Shown one piece after another: positions 26,470 through 38,426 of a stretch of 64,000 nucleotides of DNA. Both the position numbers and the translations under genes were made by a program. Source of the stretch: Archilochus colubris (lineage: Eukaryota; Chordata; Aves; Apodiformes; Trochilidae); assembly GCA_023079485.1 (NCBI GenBank), contig CM041115.1, forward strand, positions 30,618,826-30,682,825. Direction: 5' to 3'. Under the pieces are notes generated by a model. It did not search any database. It was given only the letters and a program-made list of their open reading frames with translations, and had not been told where the DNA came from. Each line of letters opens with the position of its first letter. Position 1 is the stretch's first letter.

Positions 26470-26572
26470 GACACATGGTTTAGTGGTAGACCTAGCAGTG
26501 TGCTAGCTTAATGGTTGGATTTTATGATCTTAAAGCTCTTTGCCAACCAAAATGAGTCCATGATTCTATCTT
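26470..26572 (+). mobile_element. CR1 LINE 3'-end fragment
   Basis: ATGGTTGGATTTTATGATCT, TAAAGCTCTTTGCCAACCAA and CATGATTCTATC match the last hundred bases of a CR1 element in plus orientation. Diverged. Confidence 0.7.
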
Positions 26573-26839
26573 AATAGCTAGAAAACCATTAACACTGAGG
26601 ATAATGACATCTTATAGAAAACAAAAGGTCTTCTGACTGGAAAATATGCAAAGACATAAAGAAGCACAGAAATATTAAAATTATCAACACTTGTTACAAC
26701 AGCAGGCACAATTTCACCACAGAAAATTAACTGTCAAGCACTTGAGCTAAAGTCACGTACTTGCAGCTTCGCGATGTCCTTTTTTGTCTACTTTCTAGAT
26801 TAAAACCAAAATTCAGAAGAAGAAGCAACTGTTAAGACA

Positions 26840-27950
26840 TCATCTACCTGTTCTTTTCCAAGGCTTTTGAAACAGTACCCCACAGCCTCCTCCTTGATAA
26901 ACTGACTCAGCATGGCCTGAACAAGTGGTTTGTGCAATGGGTGGGGAATTGGTTGACAGACCATACTCAGGGCGTGATAGTAAATAGTTCATCCTCCAAT
27001 GGCAGATGCATCATGAGGGGAGTCCCCTAAGGATCAATATTGGGCCTGGTGCTGTTAAACAGCTTCATAATAGACCTGGATTATGGGATCAAGAGCACCC
27101 TATAAAGTTCACTGATGACACCAAGATGAGAGGTTGACACCCCAGAAGAGAGAGCCACCCTCCAAGTTGACTTTGACAGACTGGAGAAGTGGACTAGCAG
27201 GAACTTCATGAAGTTCAATGCAGAGAAGTGCAAGGTCTTGCATCTGATAACACATAACCCAGGAGTGCAGTTCAGACTGAGATCCACTTGGCTAGAGAGC
27301 AGCCCTGTGGGAAGGGACCTAGAAGTCTTGATGGACAAGAGGCTCAACATGAGTAAACAGTGTGCTGCAGCAGCAAAGAAAGCCAAAGAAAGGATGCTGG
27401 GTTGCACTGAAAGCCACCAGCAGCAGAGACAAAGAAGTCATCATCCTGCTCTACTCGGTGCTTGTGACTCCACACCTCCAGTATTGCATCCAGCCATGGT
27501 CCCCGCTGTACAAAGAACAGCCTGGAGAGGATCCAGAGAAGAGCCACAAGGCTGACAGAGGACTAGAGCACCTGCCATACAAGGAGAGGCTGAGAAAACT
27601 GGGTCTGTTCAGCCTTCAGAAGTGAAGGCTGATGGGAGACCTTATGATTTTGAGTACATCATGAGACAGTACATACACGGAGACTCCCTGTTTGAAAGGA
27701 GTCACATGGACAAGACAAGGGGCAATGGGCACAAGTTGCTCCTGGCAAGATTCTAATTGAACCTAAGAGAATTTTTCACTAAGAGGACAGTCAGACATTG
27801 GGATGGTCTCCCTAGGGAAGTGGTGGATTCCCCCACTTCAGAAAGCTCGACAGGGTGCTGAGACATATCATGTAAACAATAATATTAGAAGAGTTGGACC
27901 AGATGATCCTTAAGGTCCCTTCCAACCTGAAATTCTATGAATCTATGATA
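26840..27950 (+). mobile_element. CR1 LINE, 5'-truncated, from RT core to 3' end
   Basis: Starts near the KAFETVPHSLLLDKL-like block (26,860-26,910), runs through MKFNAEKCKVLHL, SSPVGRDLEVLMDKRLNMSK and LPYKERLRKLGLFSLQK, and ends with GGTCCCTTCCAACCTGAAAT and TCTATGAATCTATGAT at 27,948. Frameshifts split the ORF. It is in the AOPEP first intron, antisense to the gene. Confidence 0.92.
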
Positions 27951-28103
27951 TGAAATGTAGTTCTTTCCCTGCATGTTCAGTGACAACTTCATGATAGGCA
28001 GCTAAGTCTCTTTTTAAGTGCCTTAGGTGAACAAAGTTTCACAGACTTATCATGGACCTTAGTCTCCAAAGTCAGTTTCTGTGGAGTTCTCAAAGTCAGC
28101 ACA

Positions 28104-28170
28104 ATGGTGGTTCAAGGGTTGGACTCGATGATCTCTGAGGTCCCTTCCAACCCAGCCAATTCTATGAAAG
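28104..28170 (+). mobile_element. CR1 LINE 3'-end fragment
   Basis: TCAAGGGTTGGACTCGATGA, TCTCTGAGGTCCCTTCCAAC and AATTCTATGAAAG are a clean CR1 3' end of about 65 bp, better preserved than its larger neighbour. It may be a very short 5'-truncated insertion. Confidence 0.85.
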
Positions 28171-29639
28171 GAGAATCCACACCCCTGCCACACTACTTCT
28201 GTAAGAATCCAGGACTTCTGATCAAGCTAGCATCAGCAATTGAAAGACTCAAGCCAAGAAATTATCTATCTTGTTCCCTTCATCCAAGGAACAGAAAACA
28301 TAAAAACCATTTCCTTTGATGAAACAGCTCTTATAGGGATATCTTTGAAGACCACCTAAGAAAAGTCTTTCACTTTTATATCAATCCTCTTGTACCTTTG
28401 CAAACATACCAGGGCACCTTCAGAAGGCCCCCTTTCAGTGAACTATCCCAGTAAATTCAGAAATGTGAAGACTGCCCACAGGAGACATTCATTGCATCTT
28501 TTCAACTGCATACAGTAAACATGACTCTGTTCTCTGATTTTTCCCAATTTTTTCCTCCAAATCTAATAATTTTCTTGGTTGTCATGTTAACTATTTTTAG
28601 TGCTATCAAACATATTTACAATAAAACACTTTGCATCGTGTCCTCCCTTAGCTTACCATCAGTGTACTTACAGATTTTATCATTGTATCAGGAACCCAGA
28701 GCTTCTGCAGAGTCCCAGTTATTTCAGTGTGGTTACCCAAGGACTCCTTATCTATGCAGATATATGTGAAATGTTAATCTGTATTCTGCCAGCTTAACTA
28801 ACACCCAAAACTTGACCAAAGAAACCAAACCAACCAACAGAAAACAACAGAAGAAAGCGAAGAATTAAGCACTGGATTATTGATTAAGTATTGGATCCTA
28901 ATGTGATCTTGCTCTCTACTTAAGTCAGTGTGAAAAACAGTACAGAAGTGGAACTAAAATATTTAGGAAGACCTATAGGAAAGTCTGAAGGAAGACTCAG
29001 CAAACCTCAGCTTAGAGAATGAGTAGTGTCTATAAAGAGCACCAGGCTGTTGCAATCCTGTCCTTATGTTGACACCAAACTACGAATAACACGAGAGCAA
29101 CCAAGGGTTCCAAAAGCTGTGACACCAGCAAACCAGCTATGAAACCTGTGTATATCATTGTGGACTGGATGTAATGTTATCTGGATTTTTTTCTGACAGG
29201 TTAGCCAAGTATTTGTGGTAGAGAAAAGAAATAAAGTGACTTGGTGGTGAAAAAACCGAACACTGGAGTGGCATTCAAGAATCACGGTTTTGCATAAATG
29301 CTTAGATTTTCTCATTTGAAAACCAAGCAAAATAAAATATTGACACATATTATAAAATGTGAGTACTACACTAACAATAAATATTCATGGTATACTACTA
29401 AGAAGTATTTATATCCCTGTTTTTCTGTGTTCCATTTGAAAGATGTGATCAATTTCTTACCTCAAAAGTCTAATTATACTAAATTCTCAGCTACTACGAT
29501 GAGGAGCACTTCTGCTTAATATAAATAATAAAGTTGCAGGTTAGTGCCTACAAACCCACATTTATTTTGTACTTAAGAGGACTGTCACATTTATTTCACT
29601 TTAATTAGCATAGAAGAATAAAAGGTGACAGACAAAAAT

Positions 29640-29685
29640 AAGAAAACAAACAAAAAACCAAAACCAAAACAAAACCCACCACAAT
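29640..29685 (+). repeat. CAAA-rich low-complexity tract
   Basis: AAAC and CCAAAA units over about 45 bp. Confidence 0.8.
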
Positions 29686-29814
29686 TAACTGAAGCATCAT
29701 AAAAAAATTAAATTCTATACATTTATATACTCTCTGCTACAAAATCAAGGAAACTAGAAATGCACAAGACATGTATAGAGGTAGTCAGACTACTAAACCT
29801 TCCCTGGTGCAATA

Positions 29815-30118
29815 TCAGGGCATTTCCTATAGTCCTATCCCTTTTTACTTGGGAGAACGGGCCAAAACCCACCTCACTAAAGCTTTCTTTCAGGTAGCTG
29901 TGGAGAGCAATAAGCTCTCCCCTCAGCCTCCTCTTCTCCAGCCTCCTCTACACATTCCCAGTTCCCTCAGCTGCTCACCACAGGACTTGTTCTCCAGACC
30001 CTTTACCAGCTTGTTTGCCCTTCTCTGGACACTCCAGCACCTCAACGTCCTTGAGAGGACCTTAGAACCGAACACAGCACTTCAGGTGCAGCCTCACCAG
30101 TGTTTACCAAAATCCTAA
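29815..30118 (-). mobile_element. CR1 LINE fragment near the 3' end of ORF2
   Basis: The plus strand has TTTCAGGTAGCTGTGGAGAG, CTCCCCTCAGCCTCCTCTTC, CCCTTCTCTGGACACTCCAG and a GCCTCACCAG end. This is the complement of the CR1 RRLRGDL to VRPHLEY coding part. The 3' tail and the 5' part are missing or decayed. Confidence 0.82.
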
Positions 30119-31588
30119 GGTAAATCAACAGGAGTTGCAATTTATGCAAATTTTCAAGTCAAGCCTAGGCATACGAAAGCAGGACCCTTCCCTGCTGCTT
30201 TGCTGAAGTAAGATCCTTGCTGTCCACCGTGGAAGTTCTCTGTAGATATCCAAGCTTTGCATTTGCAACTTGTACACCTTCTACTACTGCTTCCCAAAAT
30301 ATGCTGCTGTGAGTTACTGTTCCTCGGATTTGATCTGACAAGTTCCTCGCTACCTTGTGTACACATCAAGGTCTGTCATCACAGAGAACATACTAGTGCA
30401 ATTATTTCTTACATCTTTTTTTGAGATATTTCTCTTAAAGAACACTGTCTTCTGTAACACTTATTGTGATATTCTGTCCATACTGTTATCTAGGGTTTTG
30501 TTATTGTTGTTGTTGTTTGGGGTATTTTTTTTTTTTTTTTGTTAAAAGTAATGCATTTCACCTGGCTGAATGCGTTAATGCATTACTGTCTGAATTTTAA
30601 TAACGAAAACAAGCTAGGAAGTGTAATGCTACTACAAACCCTTGACAATCACTTTACAAACCTTGTTTTGTGTCATATTTCTTGTGCTCACAAAGATTTA
30701 ACAAGTTACAATTACTTTTAAAGACAGACCTAACATTCAATGCACCTTCCTTACCAAACGCACTTTGCAAGTCATAAAAATATATGGCAAGCTAATTGTT
30801 TGGTTATGTTTAAATATTTTAGAAGACAGATGTCTGCAAAAGAATAAACAATAACAATACCAGATGGTGGCCAACATGAATAGAGTTACTCTTGATCACC
30901 TGTGCATAATAGAGTTGCATAAAAGGCACAAAGAATAGGAAGTAGGGGAAAAGTGATCCTTCACAGAATGCTAGTTGTGTAACACTGTTTTTTCCACTTG
31001 CTATAGAATGTATTGGCCTGACTTATAATCATACACTCTGAAAGCAAACCTGAGAAAGGAGCTTCCAGGCAAAACAAAACACAATTGCAAAGCAGACAAG
31101 ATCAGAGAATAAATTTCCTAAAAATATTTATACTGAAAAAATTATTCTTTATGGTAAGAAATACACAGCAATGCAGTTTTGGCATTACAGCTAAACGGAA
31201 AAGGAAATTAAGAAGAAGCAGAAGGTAAGAATTTGGAAACACAATCCCGTCCTACAGATGAAAGTGCAGAAGAAAAAAAAATGTGCACCTAAACTGCCAC
31301 AGGAATATAGTCTTTACAAACAGTATGCTAAGGAAGTGAGAATAATTGTTACACAAACTAATTCAGTTCAACATGCAAATAAATAGCCTATTAAAACTAG
31401 GACAACAAATTACGATACTTGATACTGATGTTCAATTATTCCAGGAAGCTGTTATTTTTAATTGCTAACAACTATTATGCTCTAACACTAATAAACAACA
31501 TGAGAAAATCAGAAAACCATCAGAACTTGCTAGGAGGTCCATAACAGGCAGTATTAGGTAGAATCAGATGAAAGGCTTAAGAACTTAA

Positions 31589-31645
31589 AAAGAAAACAAA
31601 CAAAAAAAAAAATCCAAATAAAAACCCCAACAACCCAACTACAAC
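31589..31645 (+). repeat. CAAA-rich low-complexity tract
   Basis: AAACAAAC, a run of A, then CCAACAACCC units. Confidence 0.8.
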
Positions 31646-33639
31646 AAAAATCCAACCTTGAAAAACAGGGAAGATACATCATCAGAGATGACCTCATAAT
31701 ATAATGGCACAGGCCAGAAAAGTAGTTTCCAGAATGCACTGCATCACCTACTCCCTTTCCAAGCACACACTATTCCTTTGCACTCGTGCTAGATGAGCCA
31801 GTGATGGGCTGCCTTACATCTCTGATACACAGCAGTGAAAGGTACATGCAAAATGCAGTCATCTAAGATATGTCCTCATGACAAATGAAGGACTATGCTA
31901 AACATGCTACTGTATAAGAACACACAAGGTATTTCAGAGCACAATTGCAGTCATTTTTATGGATTTCCAAAATCTCAGAACACAAAAATGAATGAAAGAG
32001 AAGGCTGTGTGAGAGAAGATTGTCACGGGAATTTATCTTCAGCCAAACCAGGCAGCTGGAACCTCTGCCAAACCCTGGAAAATTCCCAACTTAAAGCTGT
32101 TCCAAATAGTAGAGTATGTCAACTGGATAATCCCTTAAAAAACATACCCATATATTTTATTGTGCAGTATCAGAGCTGCACAAGCTTACATAGAAATGCT
32201 GACTCAGGTGGAAGGTATTGATCCCCAGTGTAGACACCATTTCTATCTCACCTTTTCTTTTTCAGACAGGGCACAAACTCATTCCATAAAATAACAGCAA
32301 ATCAAGGCAATTAAATAGAAATGTGCAGAAATAGTGTTTCCTAGACAACTAGGGACAGTCAGACAAACCCCACCAGTCCACATAAGGTTTATTTGAAGAT
32401 ACTTCTTGCAGCTGCCAGTTCTGCCAGCATCACATCCTTTGAACAGGAGTGAACAGAAACAGGAATCTCCATGCACACTCATTCCAGACCATAGTCCATG
32501 CACCTGAACTGGTAATTCAGGCTAATATTCTGAGCTGCACACATGGATCTCTGAAGCACAGACACCACCTCATTTACATTCTGTACTCACAATATTCTTT
32601 AAAAGGTGTAGAAGTATTCTAGTACCACAGGCTTTTCCTACATGCTACTGGCAGATATCCAAATACTACACATTTAAACAACACCAGCTTCTTAATAATT
32701 ACAGGAGGTTTATAACTAATTCCCTTTTGACTGCTTTCAAGGAAGCTTCTTCCAAATCCAATTTTAAATATTTTTCACATAATGTAAGACCCTAAGATAG
32801 ATCTTACAAAGAAGTCAGTTTTGAACATCAGCACCAATATCAGTTTTAATCTTTAAGTATCAAATATGTATACACACTTTCCATTAATTTCAAGCTATTT
32901 TTATTCTACATACCAAGTACCTAAGCCATCTTAAGCTTTTTTAAGGCAGGAGTAAGTTCTTCTATAGACGAAAATAAGGCTTAAGCAAACAGAATCATTT
33001 GCTACTGCTATACTACTGTAAACTAATCCATACCAAACAGTTTGCCCATCTCACTCTGAGTCACAAGAAAACCAGTACACATCATAATGAAGCTTTGATA
33101 TGAAAGGTAATTCAATCAGTAATATCCCATGACAAAGCAATCAGTGCCTTTCCAGAAGCATCTTTTTAAGTCTGGAAACTACAGAAATGAACATAACGAA
33201 GACCTTCCACAGCAACTATAAGTTAGCAGCAGTGCAAGTTGCTTCCCATGAGCTGAAGTTTTGAGTGAACCAAAGAAGCCGAGAACCAGCTGAACTAAGA
33301 AACACCAAGAAAATCCAAGTACCTTTCTGCCCTCAAACAACCATTCCTAAGAAAAGCACATAATTAACCCAAGAGTGAGACAGAACTTTAACTTCCCGTT
33401 GGCCAATAACCTAGGAAGAGCATCCTGATACTGCCCATAAACTCTCTTCAGACTGCTACTTTGTATTACAGTAGTGAGCACACACCTTTGTTTAAAAGAA
33501 GACCAGATCTATGCACATAAAAACATTTTACAAACCTCTGCCCACAAGTCTACAATTTAAATGTGTATAGAAAACCCACTATGTAAGGATGGAATTTCTT
33601 GGCTTGTACAAGATGATGTCAAGATGGACATGACTGTGG

Positions 33640-33725
33640 GCATCCAGCTATACCTCACCCTTCTTTAACTGGGGCATTGGACTAGATGATCTCTAATGGT
33701 CCCCTTCAACCACAGTGATTATGTT
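33640..33725 (+). mobile_element. CR1 LINE 3'-end fragment
   Basis: GGGCATTGGACTAGATGATC, TCTAATGGTCCCCTTCAACC and ACAGTGATTATG are a CR1 3' end in plus orientation. About 85 bp are recognisable. Confidence 0.75.
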
Positions 33726-34339
33726 GTGAGCCTGAACATCATTAAAGGGGTACAGAATTGCCATGGATTTTATTTCCACTCAAGATACAAAAGGCATGGC
33801 TTGTGTGTGTTCAGTTCTCAGGAGAAGGAGTGTGTAAATGGAAAAATGCTCACACATAGGAAGTTTCCAAGTAAAACCTGACTGTGCTTATCTCAATAGA
33901 GCTGTCAAGTTGTAAATGCCACTTACAACGTGAAATAACAGTTTTCTTAAGGATAGAGTTAGAAAACCAGTCTTCTCTTTCCAATGTTGACATTGGCAAG
34001 CCACTTCAGTCAACCAACCTGACCTTTGTGAAACTAAGCATTATCCAGAGTAAAGGACCTAACAAAACTGAGCTAATATCCTCAGATGAATCGCAATATG
34101 CCATTTTTTATGAAATGGGTTTCACTTATACGATTGCAAGTGTTAAAGAGCAAATGAGAGGAAGAAGCTTGTTAGCTTTGCGAAGCTTGAGCAGGATTAC
34201 ATTTCAAGGTCTTTCAGGATATTATACCGTAAACTGAATGCCTACAAGAGGGCACCGATTCAGGCTGCGTAAGCACTCTGAAAAAAAGATGCCGGCTGCC
34301 CAACCCCGACTATTTTTCATTCTGACCACAGTACCCTGG

Positions 34340-35080
34340 GCGGCAGTTCACTCCCTACGAGCCTGTAGCTTGTGCGCTGTAGCTTCCACCAGGGGCTCGG
34401 ACGGGGCTTGGCGGCTCGGCCCGCCTGCGCAGGTGGGAAGCGCTGGAGAACAGGAGAAGCCGGGGAGCCCCCCGAACGCGGCCCAACACCTCACGCTCCC
34501 TGCGCCCGCAGCGGGACTTCGTGCAAGGGAGCCCACGGACAAGGAAGGCTCACAAGAGCAGCCAACACCGGCGGCCGATAACACCGCCACCTCGCCGGCT
34601 CCCGGCGCCACAGTGTGCTTGAGGAGTCCTGCGCAGCGGCGGGGAGAGGGGGGGGTGGGGAGGGTGCGGTGGGACGAGCGGTCGGTACCGGACCCCTCCC
34701 CTTCCAGCCCCGCCGGGCGCCTGAGGGGCCGCGAACCGCTGCGGCGTTACCTGCCGGGATGGCGCCCAGACCCCGCCGCCTACCCAAGCCTGCCGCGGCG
34801 CCGCTTGATGACCTCATACAACCGGCACCGACCCTACCCCTCCCACCTCTCCCGGGCCCCGCCCCCGGCCGGGCAGGGACGGTGCTGCGGCGTTCGGCGG
34901 GAGGGCTGCCCAGGGCGGGGAGAGGGGAGGCGGAGGGCGGGGAGGGGAGGGCGGTGTGGGTCGCCGGCGTCTTGTGTCACCGCAAGTGTCCTCCCTGTGC
35001 GGGCGGAAGGGAAGGTTGAATTTCCCAGTCCCAGGGAGTGGGGTACGAGGGAAAGAGCAGGAGCTGGCCTCCGGAGGTGA
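34340..35080. promoter_or_regulatory. CpG island, probable AOPEP promoter
   Basis: This is the densest GC- and CpG-rich stretch in the left and middle of the window, in sharp contrast with AT-rich flanks. It contains a GC box core CCCCGCCCCCGGCC (about 34,856-34,869) and long G-rich runs (34,639-34,675 and 34,913-34,960) of the Sp1/MAZ type. There is also a TGACCTCA site at 34,808-34,815. No TATA box is apparent, as usual for island promoters. The long open frames across it on both strands follow from GC content and show no family similarity, so I do not call them genes. It could fire in both directions; there is no sign of a plus-strand gene product. Confidence 0.7.
34751..34900 (-). other. 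AOPEP: Probable non-coding first exon of AOPEP
   Basis: Inside the CpG island the minus strand reads CCCGGCAG|GTAACG, a consensus splice donor with GT at 34,750-34,749. Joining it to the acceptor at 25,798 gives a leader whose first good in-frame coding ATG is at 25,642. The 5' limit is not visible; 34,900 is a placeholder based on the GC box at about 34,855-34,870. A short upstream ORF starts at 34,817 within this exon. The assignment rests on position, strand and splice consensus only. Confidence 0.5.
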
Positions 35081-36025
35081 GCGGTGGTAGTTTTCCAGCC
35101 TCAGGATTGCTTGGCAAGCTGCGTGTCTGAACCTGCAGGCACGTTAAGGTGACGGGACGGAGAAACACAGGTTTGCTAGCGTGCCGGGGTGGGGCACTGT
35201 CATTGGAACGCAAAGCAGACAAAATCCCATAGACAGAAATAAAACCATGTAAATTTTCACCACCGGTTTCGTTAGACACTTCATTCTGTCAGATTGGTAG
35301 TGGGTAGGGCGCTTGGAGCAGTTCATCCCTGATTAGCTGCTGGTACCATCGCCCTTTCGTGTCTCAGAGCTGGCTGGGTGCCAGAGCCACCCCCTGGCTC
35401 ACATGGAAGCCAAGGGTGCTGCTTGCTGCCAAATGGCTCCGTTGCTTCTTACAGCAAAAGGAACAGCAACTGAAAATACCCATTTCCTAGCACTGAATCA
35501 GCTCTGCAGCTTTCTAAGAATGGTAGACAGGCCGCTACTGGGTGTTAAAATCAGGACCATAAAAGATCTTTGTGATACCTAGTTTGGCTTTGCAGTATTT
35601 AGTTTTGCAAGGCTTGTTGCATATTGAATTCTCAGTCTGCAGATGCTAAAGGCTCCTTTGTGAAACTAGCGTAAGGGGTGGAGGGGGAGGGGATGGAACT
35701 GTCTGCACAGCTTGTATGTGTCAAAAGAATTATTAAATATTAATTAAAATAGGGATTCCAATGGGGGTGCCTTAAGCACAGCTTAATAAGGTCACTTTCT
35801 CTTTAGACCAATGAACATTTAATTATTTATGCAAAGTAAAAAACACTGAGAGGGGAGATGGGGAGAGTCTCTCCCAGAGCCCCCAGTTGCATTTCCTAGT
35901 GCATTTACAAGGCAGGTGGGAAGTTTGGATGTAAACCCTTTCCAACCTGGGAAATCTGCAAACAAAGCTACCTCCTCTCAAGCAGATGTCATTATCCTAG
36001 TATTATAGGGAAAGAAAGACAGACA

Positions 36026-37088
36026 TAGAATCATAGAATCACTGAATTGTTTGTGTTGGAAGGCACCTTAAAAATAATCTCGTTCCCCCCCCCCCCCCGC
36101 CATGGGCAGGGACACCTTAGTTCAGGTAGACCTCTAGTTCGGGCAGGTCAAAGCCCCATTCAACCTGGCCTTGAACACTTCCAGGGAGGAGTCATCCACA
36201 ACTTTCCTGGTCTACTTGTTCCAGCGTCTCACCATCCTCACAGGAAATTTCTTCCTAATGTCTAACCTAAGTCTCCACTCTTCAAGTTTAAACAATTTCC
36301 CCTTGTCCTCTCACTACACACTCATGTAAAAAGCCCTACCCCAGCTTTCCTGTTGGCCCCTTCAGATACTGGGAAGTTGCTATAAGGTCACCTTGGAGCC
36401 TCCTTTTCTCCAGGCTGAACAACCCCAACTTCTTTAGCCTGGCTTCATAGGGGAGGTGCTCCAGCCCTCTGATCATTTTTGTGGCTCTCCTCTGGACACA
36501 CTCAAGGAGCTCTGCATTCTTCTTACTCTGAGGACTCCAGAACTGGACACAATACTCCAGGTGGGGTCCCACAAGAGCAGAGGGGGAGAATCACCTCCCT
36601 TGATGGGCTGTCTGTGCTTATTTTGATGCAGCCCAAGACACGGCTTCCTGGGCTACAAATGCACATTGACAGCTCATGTTAAGCTTCTGGTCCACTATTA
36701 CCCCCAAATCCTTCTCCTCTGGGCTGCCTGCTATCCTTTCACCTCCCGAACTGTTTTTGTGCATGGGATTGCCACAACCCAGGTGCAGAACTTTGCTGTT
36801 GTCCTTGAATTTCATGCGTTTTGCACAAGCCCACTTCTCAAGCCTGTCAAGGTCCCTCTGGATGGCATTCCTTCCCTCTGGTTGACTTCACCACACAGTT
36901 TGGTGTCATTAGCAAACTTGCTGAGGGTGCACTGTATTTCACTGTCCATGTCACCAACCAAATCCAAGTACCAGCCCTTGAGGAACACCACTTGTCACAC
37001 ATCTCCATTAGGACACAGTCACTGATCACAACTCTTTGGATGTGACCATCCAGCCAGTTCCTTATCCAGTGAGGGGATGAATGTGCTT
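36026..37088 (-). mobile_element. CR1 LINE, 5'-truncated, 3' half of ORF2
   Basis: Starts with ATAGAATCATAGAATCACTG and TTGGAAGGCACC (complement of the 3' end), then a run of 14-15 C at about 36,085-36,099. Minus frames give [58 protein letters not shown] and [14 protein letters not shown]. The copy reaches the segment complementary to the WIxNWL area at about 37,070. Several frameshifts are present. Confidence 0.92.
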
Positions 37089-38034
37089 CTATAGCTTTAC
37101 TCTCGCATCAAGAGTAATCTTATTTAACTTGTATTTTCAAAAATTGTTTTTTCTTTTATCCAGTCTGTTATATCAGCTGCAGTGATTGTTATCATCCAAT
37201 ACAGAAAAATACCCCCTCCATATGAACTCCCATGGATGCCTTAATTTGGCCTCATACTTTGATACCACTTTGGCCTGATAAAATTCTAATACAGTCATTC
37301 AAATATGGGATGAACAGACTGAAAAGTCTTGCTTTCAGGAAACCTTACTCAATGAACACAAGAAAATTATTTGTTGCCCCAAAGAGTATGGGTTTTGTTA
37401 TGATCAGTGGAGAGATCAGATCATCAGGTGGTGTAAAAACACCTGTTCAGTCCCTACTCTCCAAATGTAATGGAAACAAAGACTGTAAGTAAACATATGC
37501 ATAATTTAATATTTTCCTCCAGGCCTGTGATTTTTTATAATATTGAGTGGCTTGAGAAACGCTGCAGGATAGGACTGGATGCAAACAAATAAGGGTATAG
37601 AGAACATTTTACCTGACAGGTGGGCTGAAAAGCTTCTAACACATAATTGGAGGAGAGCAGCTGCAGAGAATGGCCCATGAGTCTTGGATGCTCAGTACCA
37701 AAATGAGTTTCACTCATTATCTAGAGACCTCTTGAGCATGCAGTATGTATCCTCCCTTTTCTAAGCAAGAAGATGAAGAAGGCTGGCACAATCCAGTTTT
37801 CAGAGCCAGTAAATTAGCCTCTGGGAACACCTGGGCACAGAAGGTATCTGAGACATGGCTGCTGCTGCTTTAGTTTTGCTTGCAACCTTCACCCTCCTGC
37901 CAGCTGTGCCTCTGCATACTGTCAGCTTCTTCTGTCACTTCCACAAGATAGCACAGGACAGTTAAAGTCTCACAGAGATAAGCCAGGAGCTCCTGAGATA
38001 TTAGCAGTCAACAGCAAAACATCAGGGAAGCACC

Positions 38035-38128
38035 TGCACCTGGATTAGAACAATCGTCACTATCAGTACAGGCTGGAGGATGAGGTGTTAGAAAACAGCC
38101 CTGTAGAAAAGGACTTATCATAGATAGT
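38035..38128 (+). mobile_element. Small CR1 LINE internal fragment
   Basis: ATCAGTACAGGCTGGAGGAT, GAGGTGTTAGAAAACAGCCC and TGTAGAAAAGGACTTATCAT correspond to the CR1 coding part [18 protein letters not shown] in plus orientation. It is about 300 bp left of a CR1 of opposite orientation. Confidence 0.7.
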
Positions 38129-38426
38129 ACATTTAGGTATCATACATGTAAAACATTAGGAATTTCATTTTTATATGTTGCAAGTTTGGTGCCATTTTCT
38201 GGAATTACACTAAAATTATAAGAACATCGAAACACAGGAAATGTTTGAATTCTGAACTTGATTCACTATCCACTCTGACAATGTGAAGTGTCTAAATATT
38301 TGAAAGAAAGGAAGAAAATTACAATACCCCTAATAAGCATGCCTTGGGAATGGTATTAAGACTAACTCAAGTCATTCAGCTGATAAACTTCAATTTATTG
38401 TTGTATGGATTATCAAATTCTTTATT

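Larger units (their letters stand above)
25799..34750 (-). other. Probable first intron of AOPEP
   Basis: Lies between the start-codon exon and the CpG-island donor. The 3' end is a strong acceptor (T-rich tract then TTATAG). CR1 pieces occur at 26,470-26,572, 26,840-27,948, 28,104-28,168, 29,815-30,118 and 33,640-33,725, with CAAA tracts at 29,640-29,685 and 31,589-31,645 and a T run at 30,526-30,540. An additional untranslated exon could be hidden here; none is evident. The open frame of 117 codons at 33,884-34,237 just before the island is not recognisable. Confidence 0.6.

Noticed and set aside
33884..34237. Open frame of 117 codons just left of the CpG island
   Set aside because: No recognisable motif, no splice or promoter context on the plus strand, and AT-rich composition like its surroundings.
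34238..35080. Plus-strand open frame of 280 codons across the CpG island, with other overlapping frames on both strands
   Set aside because: Composition-driven: GC-rich DNA has few stops. The product is Pro/Arg/Gly-rich without a recognisable domain, and several overlapping frames are equally open.
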